This document shows positions 6,299 to 10,290 of a DNA stretch of 10,290 nt, piece by piece. A program made the translations under genes and the position numbers. This DNA comes from an uncultured Collinsella sp. (GTDB lineage Bacteria > Actinomycetota > Coriobacteriia > Coriobacteriales > Coriobacteriaceae), in contig URIJ01000066.1 in NCBI GenBank assembly GCA_900547835.1, forward strand, positions 1 through 10,290, given 5' to 3'. How positions within the stretch are numbered: position 1 is the first letter of the stretch; each line of letters begins with the position of its first letter. A model generated the notes under the pieces. It saw only the letters and a list, made by a program, of their open reading frames with translations. It was not told the DNA's origin and ran no database searches.

Positions 6299-6306
6299 GA
6301 AAGGGG
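6299..6306 (+). promoter_or_regulatory. Shine-Dalgarno deciding the GTG start of ileS
   Basis: GAAAGGGG ends four bases before GTG 6311. An open frame extends upstream to an ATG-like start at 6227, but that lies inside the T-box terminator, so it is not used. A small GGGCG/CGCCC hairpin (6278-6291) lies just before this site. Confidence 0.75.
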
Positions 6307-6310
6307 TACC

Positions 6311-9112
6311 GTGGCAAACGAGTACAAGCAGACGATGAATCTGCCCAAAACCGGTTTTCCCATGCGTGCCGGTCTTTCCAAGTCCGAGCCCAAGCGACTC
6401 AAGGACTGGCAGGACAACAAGGTCTACGAGCAAGTTCTGAAGAAGAACGAGGGTCACAAGAAGTTCGTGCTGCACGACGGCCCTCCGTACGCCAACGGCC
6501 CGATCCACATCGGCCACGCCATGAACAAGATCTCCAAGGACATGATCAACCGCTACTGGATGATGCAGGGCTATGAGGTTCCCTATGTTCCCGGTTGGGA
6601 CTGCCATGGCCAGCCGATCGAGCATAAGGTCGAGGAGAAGCTCGGCACCGAGAAGTTCAACCAGACCTCCACGGCTAAGATCCGTGAGCTTTGCAATAAG
6701 TTCGCTGTCGAGAACATCGAGCTGCAGAAGGCCGGCTTCCGTCGCCTGGGCGTGCTCGGCGATTGGGACAACCCCTATCTGACGCTCTATCACCAGCATG
6801 ACGCCGCCGACATCGAGGTTTTCAAGGCGATGTTCGATAAGGGCATGATCTATCGCGGCCACAAGCCGGTTCACTGGTGCAAGCACTGCCACACCGCGCT
6901 GGCCGAGGCCGAGATTGAGTACTCCGACGAGACGAGCCCGTCCATCTTCGTGCGCTTTGAGATGACCTCCAAGCCCGTCGGCCTCGAGAACTTCGACGGC
7001 CCGGTTGACTTTATCATCTGGACGACCACGCCGTGGACCATCCCCTCCGACCAGGCAGTTTCTCTCAAGCCCGGTGCCGCCTACGTCGCCGTTGAGCACG
7101 ACGACCGCGCCGAGGTCATGCTCGAGGACCTGGCTCCCAAGTGCTGCGAGGAGTTTGGCTGGGAGTACACCCCGGTCATGGTCGACGGCAAGCCCTATGT
7201 GGTTCCCGCCGAGACCTTCCATCACATTCACTATAAGCAGCCGATCTTTGACGGTGTCGAGGGCGTTGCGCTGCTGGCCGATTACGTCGGTGTCGATGAC
7301 GGTACCGGTATCGTCCACAACTCGCCCGGTCACGGCGTCGACGACTACTTCGCCTGCCTCAAGGAGGGCATCACCGACATTTGCATGCCGGTCGATGACG
7401 ACGGCAAGTTCTACACCGGCGAGGAGTTTGGCACCGGTGGCCCCTTCAGCGGCATGGATACCGACGAGGCCAACCCGCACATCATCGAGTTCCTGCGCGA
7501 GCGCGGCACCCTGGTCCTCGAGAAGAAGATCACGCACAGCTATCCGCACTGCTGGCGCTGCAAGCACCCGGTGCTCTTCCGTGCTACCGACCAGTGGTTT
7601 GTCTCGATGGACAAGACCGGTTTGCGCGAGCAGGCCGGCAAGGAGGTCCGTGAGAACGTCAAGTGGTATCCGGCCCACGCGGCCAACCGCATCGGTGCCA
7701 TGGTCGAGCAGCGTCCCGACTGGTGCATCAGCCGTCAGCGCAACTGGGGCGTGCCTATCCCCAGCTACACTTGCGCCGACTGCGGTGAGAAGGTCATGAA
7801 CGACGCCACGCTCGACGCCGTCATCAAGCTCTTCCACGAGAAGGGCTCCGACGCCTGGTTCACCGACGCTCCCGAGAGCTACCTGGGCGAGGCCTGCGTC
7901 TGCCCCAAGTGCGGTGGCCATCACCTCAAGGCCGATAAGGACATCCTCGACGTGTGGTGGGATTCCGGCGTCTCCTGGAAGGCCGTCTGCGAGTGCCGTC
8001 CCGAGCTGGAGTATCCGGCGGATGTGTACCTCGAGGGCTCCGACCAGCACCGCGGTTGGTTCCAGAGCTCGCTGCTCACCTCGGTGGGCGCCAACGGCCA
8101 CGCTCCGTACAAGGCGGTCGTCTCGCAGGGCTTCACCCTCGACGGCCAGGGCCGTAAGATGTCCAAGTCGCTCGGCAACGTCATCGACCCCAACAAGGTC
8201 TGCGACGAGATGGGCGCCGACATCATCCGCCTGTGGGTTGCCTCCGTCGATACCAGCTCCGACGTGTCCATCGACCACGAGATCCTTGCTCGTACGTCCG
8301 ATGCCTACCGTCGTTTCCGCAACACGCTGCGCTTCCTGCTCTCCGAGCTCGAGGGTCAGTTTGAGCCTGAGACCGACGGCGTCGCCTTTGCCGACCTGCT
8401 GCCGCTCGATAAGCTCATGGTTGCCCGCCTGACTCAGGTTCAGGCCGAGGTCGACGACGCCTACGCCAGCTACGAGTTCCCGCGCGCCTACCGTGCGCTT
8501 TACGACTTTGTGGTTACCGAGCTCTCCAACGTGTATCTCGACGCCCTGAAGGACCGTCTGTACTGTGAGAAGCCCGGTTCGCTCGAGCGTCGCAGCGCCC
8601 AGACCGTGCTGGCCGAGCTCTTCTCGATGCTCATGCGCGACCTGCAGCCGATCCTGTCCTACACGGTTGACGAGGCCATGGCTTATGCGCCCGCTGGTTG
8701 CGTCGATCACCAGAAGTACGCCGCGCTGCTCGATTGGTACAAGTCGCCCATCACGTTCGACGAGGCCAATGAGTTTGAGGGCGTGCTCGAGGCTTCTCTT
8801 GAGCTCCGTAGCGCCGTGACCAAGGCCCTTGAGGATGCCCGCTCCGCCGGCACCTTCACCAAGAGCCAGCAGGTCCGCGTCAAGGCGGTCGTTCCCGCCG
8901 AAATGTATGCGCTGCTGACCGGCGACAAGGCCGTCGACCTGGCCGAGTTCTACATCGTCTCCGATGTTGAGCTTACCCAGGGCGAGGAGCTCTCCGTTGC
9001 CATCGAGGCTGCCGAGGGCGAGTGCTGCGACCGTTGCTGGAACTACCGCACCACCGTCGGCGAGTACAACGGCCACGCTCACATTTGCAAGAGGTGTGCT
9101 GAGGCACTCTAG
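6311..9112 (+). CDS. ileS: Isoleucyl-tRNA synthetase
   Basis: A 933-residue class I synthetase that charges tRNA-Ile with isoleucine in the cytoplasm, the normal length for bacterial IleRS. Catalytic motifs are HIGH (66-69, in GPIHIGHA) and KMSKS (616-620). The editing domain shows WTTTPWTIPSD (237-247) and GTGIVHNSPGHGVDDY (331-346), where the more common form is AVHTAPGHG. The C-terminal zinc site is C906-x2-C909 and C926-x2-C929. A second paired-cysteine site occurs at C488-x2-C491 and C531-x2-C534, ahead of DILDVWWDSG, as in many IleRS that carry a ribbon insert here. GTG 6311 is chosen from the Shine-Dalgarno and because the longer frame would start in the leader terminator. Expression is controlled by the T-box in front. 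Codon use is strongly biased to C- and G-ending codons, as expected of a highly expressed gene. Confidence 0.98.
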   Translation: MANEYKQTMNLPKTGFPMRAGLSKSEPKRLKDWQDNKVYEQVLKKNEGHKKFVLHDGPPYANGPIHIGHAMNKISKDMINRYWMMQGYEVPYVPGWDCHGQPIEHKVEEKLGTEKFNQTSTAKIRELCNKFAVENIELQKAGFRRLGVLGDWDNPYLTLYHQHDAADIEVFKAMFDKGMIYRGHKPVHWCKHCHTALAEAEIEYSDETSPSIFVRFEMTSKPVGLENFDGPVDFIIWTTTPWTIPSDQAVSLKPGAAYVAVEHDDRAEVMLEDLAPKCCEEFGWEYTPVMVDGKPYVVPAETFHHIHYKQPIFDGVEGVALLADYVGVDDGTGIVHNSPGHGVDDYFACLKEGITDICMPVDDDGKFYTGEEFGTGGPFSGMDTDEANPHIIEFLRERGTLVLEKKITHSYPHCWRCKHPVLFRATDQWFVSMDKTGLREQAGKEVRENVKWYPAHAANRIGAMVEQRPDWCISRQRNWGVPIPSYTCADCGEKVMNDATLDAVIKLFHEKGSDAWFTDAPESYLGEACVCPKCGGHHLKADKDILDVWWDSGVSWKAVCECRPELEYPADVYLEGSDQHRGWFQSSLLTSVGANGHAPYKAVVSQGFTLDGQGRKMSKSLGNVIDPNKVCDEMGADIIRLWVASVDTSSDVSIDHEILARTSDAYRRFRNTLRFLLSELEGQFEPETDGVAFADLLPLDKLMVARLTQVQAEVDDAYASYEFPRAYRALYDFVVTELSNVYLDALKDRLYCEKPGSLERRSAQTVLAELFSMLMRDLQPILSYTVDEAMAYAPAGCVDHQKYAALLDWYKSPITFDEANEFEGVLEASLELRSAVTKALEDARSAGTFTKSQQVRVKAVVPAEMYALLTGDKAVDLAEFYIVSDVELTQGEELSVAIEAAEGECCDRCWNYRTTVGEYNGHAHICKRCAEAL

Positions 9113-9139
9113 TTACGCGGTTTTACCAAACCGCGTAAC
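9112..9139. repeat. Perfect 12-bp hairpin on the ileS stop codon
   Basis: GTTACGCGGTTT (9112-9123) pairs perfectly with AAACCGCGTAAC (9128-9139) around TACC. The first base is the G of the ileS TAG. There is no T-run after it, so it is not a standard intrinsic terminator; it could protect the 3' end or assist termination together with the larger structure that follows. Confidence 0.75.
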
Positions 9140-9152
9140 GGCTCGACGCTGC

Positions 9153-9251
9153 AAACCCGCCAGAGCGGCAATCTGCCTTTCAGCTTCGGCGGCATGACCG
9201 GAAGGTCTATGCCGCCTTGCTTCAAGGCACCTTGCTCGCTCTGGCGGGTTT
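9153..9251. repeat. 99-nt segmented long hairpin between ileS and lspA
   Basis: Bases 9153-9167 pair with 9237-9251 (15 bp, AAACCCGCCAGAGCG against CGCTCTGGCGGGTTT). Then 9168-9171 pairs with 9232-9235, 9174-9179 with 9224-9229, 9182-9184 with 9219-9221, 9188-9195 with 9209-9216 (GGCGGCAT/ATGCCGCC), and 9196-9199 with 9204-9207, capped by a GGAA tetraloop. That is about 40 bp in 99 nt. The plus strand ends in GGGTTTTC, so it may terminate ileS transcription, but it is far longer than a usual terminator. The pentamer CGCTG occurs on both sides (9147-9151 and 9253-9257), one base from each arm, which resembles a target duplication of a small mobile element. It could also be a small structured RNA. 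Confidence 0.7.
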
Positions 9252-9271
9252 TCGCTGTCGGTAACGAATCA

Positions 9272-9300
9272 TCGGCTATTTCGTTGCTGGTCAATATAAG
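9272..9300 (+). promoter_or_regulatory. Candidate promoter for lspA
   Basis: TATAAG (9295-9300) matches the -10 consensus in 5 of 6 bases. TCGGCT (9272-9277) is a poor -35 at 17 bases. It lies in the AT-richer stretch between the long hairpin and lspA, about 50 bases before the start codon, and no other good candidate was seen there. Confidence 0.35.
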
Positions 9301-9341
9301 ATATTGCTTTGCGTTAAACGGAATTCGATTGTTTTGAGGGT

Positions 9342-9346
9342 AGGGG
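9342..9346 (+). promoter_or_regulatory. Shine-Dalgarno deciding a TTG start for lspA
   Basis: AGGGG lies six bases before TTG 9353. The first in-frame ATG (9371) has only GGGG two bases before it, too close for good initiation. Confidence 0.55.
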
Positions 9347-9352
9347 ATTTCT

Positions 9353-9952
9353 TTGGGTCGTACTGGGGATATGACGCCGCCTTTGCGTTGGCGGTTGGGT
9401 GTTGCTGGCGGGGTAGCGCTGGCTGTGCTGCTTGTTGACCAGCTGACCAAGCTTGCGGTTCGTGCCGTGGGCGATGCTCTGCATATGACTGTTATCCCCG
9501 GTGTGATCGACTTCCTGTTTGTCCGCAATATCGGTGCTGCCTTTAGCATGGGCGAGGGGCATGGCATCGCGTTTGCCGTGCTGGCGTTGGCGGTCATTAT
9601 CGCTATTGCCGTGTACCTCGTTCGTGCGCCCCGGCTCGCCCATCTTGAGGTTGTGGGCATGGCGATGGTTGCGGGCGGTGCTATCGGCAACGCTATCGAT
9701 CGTTTGGCCTTTGGCTTCGTGACCGATTTTATTGCCACCACCTTCATCGACTTCCCCGTCTTCAATGTGGCCGATATTGGCATTACCTTGGGCGTCGTGC
9801 TCGCCCTCTTCGGCTACATGTTCTTGAGCCCTGCGGCCCGCGAGGTCGATGCGACCGCCGAGCTCAACGCCCGTGACGAGGCCCGTGCCAAGCGCAAGGC
9901 CCAGCAGCGTGGGGAGCGTGCCCGCAAGATTCGCGAAAGGAACGAGCGCTAA
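9353..9952 (+). CDS. lspA: Lipoprotein signal peptidase (signal peptidase II)
   Basis: A 199-residue membrane aspartyl protease that removes the signal peptide from prolipoproteins after lipidation. Four hydrophobic segments are visible (about 14-30, 69-90, 98-115, 140-158). Family motifs are VDQLTK (28-33), RNIGAAFSM (58-66), GGAIGNAIDR (108-117), and FNVADIGITLG (137-147). The catalytic aspartates are D125 in VTDFI and D141 in FNVAD. After the last helix there is an unusually long, strongly charged tail of about 38 residues rich in R, K, E and A (162-199), with no hydrophobic part, expected to lie in the cytoplasm. The TTG start is chosen for its Shine-Dalgarno; ATG 9371 would remove six residues. 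The stop codon overlaps the next gene's start (TAATG), so the two are probably translationally coupled. Confidence 0.95.
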   Translation: MGRTGDMTPPLRWRLGVAGGVALAVLLVDQLTKLAVRAVGDALHMTVIPGVIDFLFVRNIGAAFSMGEGHGIAFAVLALAVIIAIAVYLVRAPRLAHLEVVGMAMVAGGAIGNAIDRLAFGFVTDFIATTFIDFPVFNVADIGITLGVVLALFGYMFLSPAAREVDATAELNARDEARAKRKAQQRGERARKIRERNER

Positions 9953-10290
9953 TGGCCGACATCCATATCCTTGTTGCCGACGATGCCGCTGGTCAGCGTC
10001 TTGACGCCTATCTGGGCGCAAATGACGGCTGTCCCACGCGCTCCGCTTGCGCGCATCTGATCGAGGGCGGTGCCGTTGCCGTCAACGGCGAGACATGCCT
10101 GTCAAAAAAGTATGCCGTGCGCTCCGGCGACCGCATCTCGGTCGACCTGCCCGAGCCGCACGATCCGACCGACGTGATTCCCGAGGCCATCCCGCTCGAT
10201 ATTCGCTACGAGGATGATTACCTCATCGTGCTCTCTAAGCAGCGCGGTCTCGTGTGCCATCCCGCCCATGGGCACGAGAGTGGCACCCTT
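9952..10290 (+). CDS. rluD: RluA/RluD-family 23S rRNA pseudouridine synthase (N-terminal part)
   Basis: The first 113 codons are present and the gene runs off the window. Residues 1-66 form an S4 RNA-binding domain, with AGQRLDAYL (13-21), TRSACAHLIEGGAVAVNGE and YAVRSGDRISVDLPEP. The catalytic domain begins with IRYEDDYLIVLSKQRGLVCHPAHGHESGTL, which corresponds to the family's opening motif E-D-x-x-x-x-x-x-K-P-x-G-x-x-x-H-P; here it reads KQRG rather than KPxG. The catalytic aspartate (R-L-D motif) lies beyond the end, so activity cannot be confirmed. These enzymes isomerise specific uridines in 23S rRNA or tRNA; RluD is the commonest partner of lspA in bacteria, which supports the symbol but does not prove the target. 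ATG 9952 overlaps the lspA stop by one base, with AAAGGA (9936-9941) upstream at ten bases. Confidence 0.88.
   Translation, partial: MADIHILVADDAAGQRLDAYLGANDGCPTRSACAHLIEGGAVAVNGETCLSKKYAVRSGDRISVDLPEPHDPTDVIPEAIPLDIRYEDDYLIVLSKQRGLVCHPAHGHESGTL

Noticed and set aside
6227..6310. N-terminal extension of ileS
   Set aside because: The extra 28 codons cover the T-box terminator and would give a basic, non-conserved leader. GTG 6311 has a good Shine-Dalgarno and fits the family length.
6095..9082. Long open frame (995 codons) on the minus strand opposite ileS
   Set aside because: The product is a low-complexity V/G/L/D/H-rich sequence with no motif. It mirrors the ileS codon bias and overlaps the T-box leader.
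9153..9251. tRNA or other known RNA gene
   Set aside because: The fold is one long hairpin with no cloverleaf, no T-arm GTTC and no CCA-type acceptor end. It does not match a known RNA that I recognise.
1..10290. CRISPR array, prophage, transposase or defence system
   Set aside because: No spaced direct repeats and no integrase, transposase or nuclease-helicase genes were seen. All substantial coding frames are explained by housekeeping or transport proteins.

Overview
The window looks like a chromosomal stretch of a GC-rich, high-GC Gram-positive gut anaerobe, most likely a coriobacterium such as Collinsella. This is inferred from the GC-rich codon use, the mixed ATG/GTG/TTG starts behind purine-rich Shine-Dalgarno sequences, the T-box in front of ileS and the ileS-lspA-rluD order. 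No database comparison was possible. It is mostly housekeeping genes. No tRNA, rRNA, CRISPR array, transposase or phage gene was seen.

Layout, left to right. The last 34 codons of a SpoU/TrmH-family RNA methyltransferase (1-104, +) are followed by a MATE-family multidrug/cation exporter (229-1578, +). A corrinoid adenosyltransferase (1601-2086, -) converges on the exporter, and the two genes share a 30-nt palindrome that holds both stop codons. Divergent from the adenosyltransferase is the membrane protease gene ftsH (2179-4071, +). After its strong terminator, and only 17 nt beyond that terminator's T-run, comes a small DUF523 gene (4153-4605, +), a family that includes thiouracil desulfurases. 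An iron-containing alcohol dehydrogenase of the glycerol dehydrogenase type (4735-5823, -) converges on DUF523, with a hairpin terminator for each gene between them.

The best regulatory feature is the ileS leader (about 5960-6310). It reads as a complete T-box riboswitch: a short Stem I with an AUC (isoleucine) specifier, a Stem III, a T-box core with a 7-nt bulge that can pair with tRNA-Ile ACCA, an antiterminator, and a mutually exclusive intrinsic terminator ending in seven T. Uncharged tRNA-Ile should allow read-through into ileS (6311-9112, +).

Between ileS and lspA are 240 nt holding two strong secondary structures: a perfect 12-bp hairpin on the ileS stop codon, and a 99-nt segmented hairpin of about 40 bp capped by a GGAA tetraloop and flanked by 5-bp direct repeats. 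The signal peptidase II gene lspA (9353-9952, +) then overlaps the start of an RluA/RluD-family pseudouridine synthase (from 9952, running off the end) by one base, so these two are probably translationally coupled.

The genes do not form one pathway. The points most worth following up are the hybrid T-box architecture, the 99-nt structured element and the shared stop-codon palindrome. I see no clear novel protein system.
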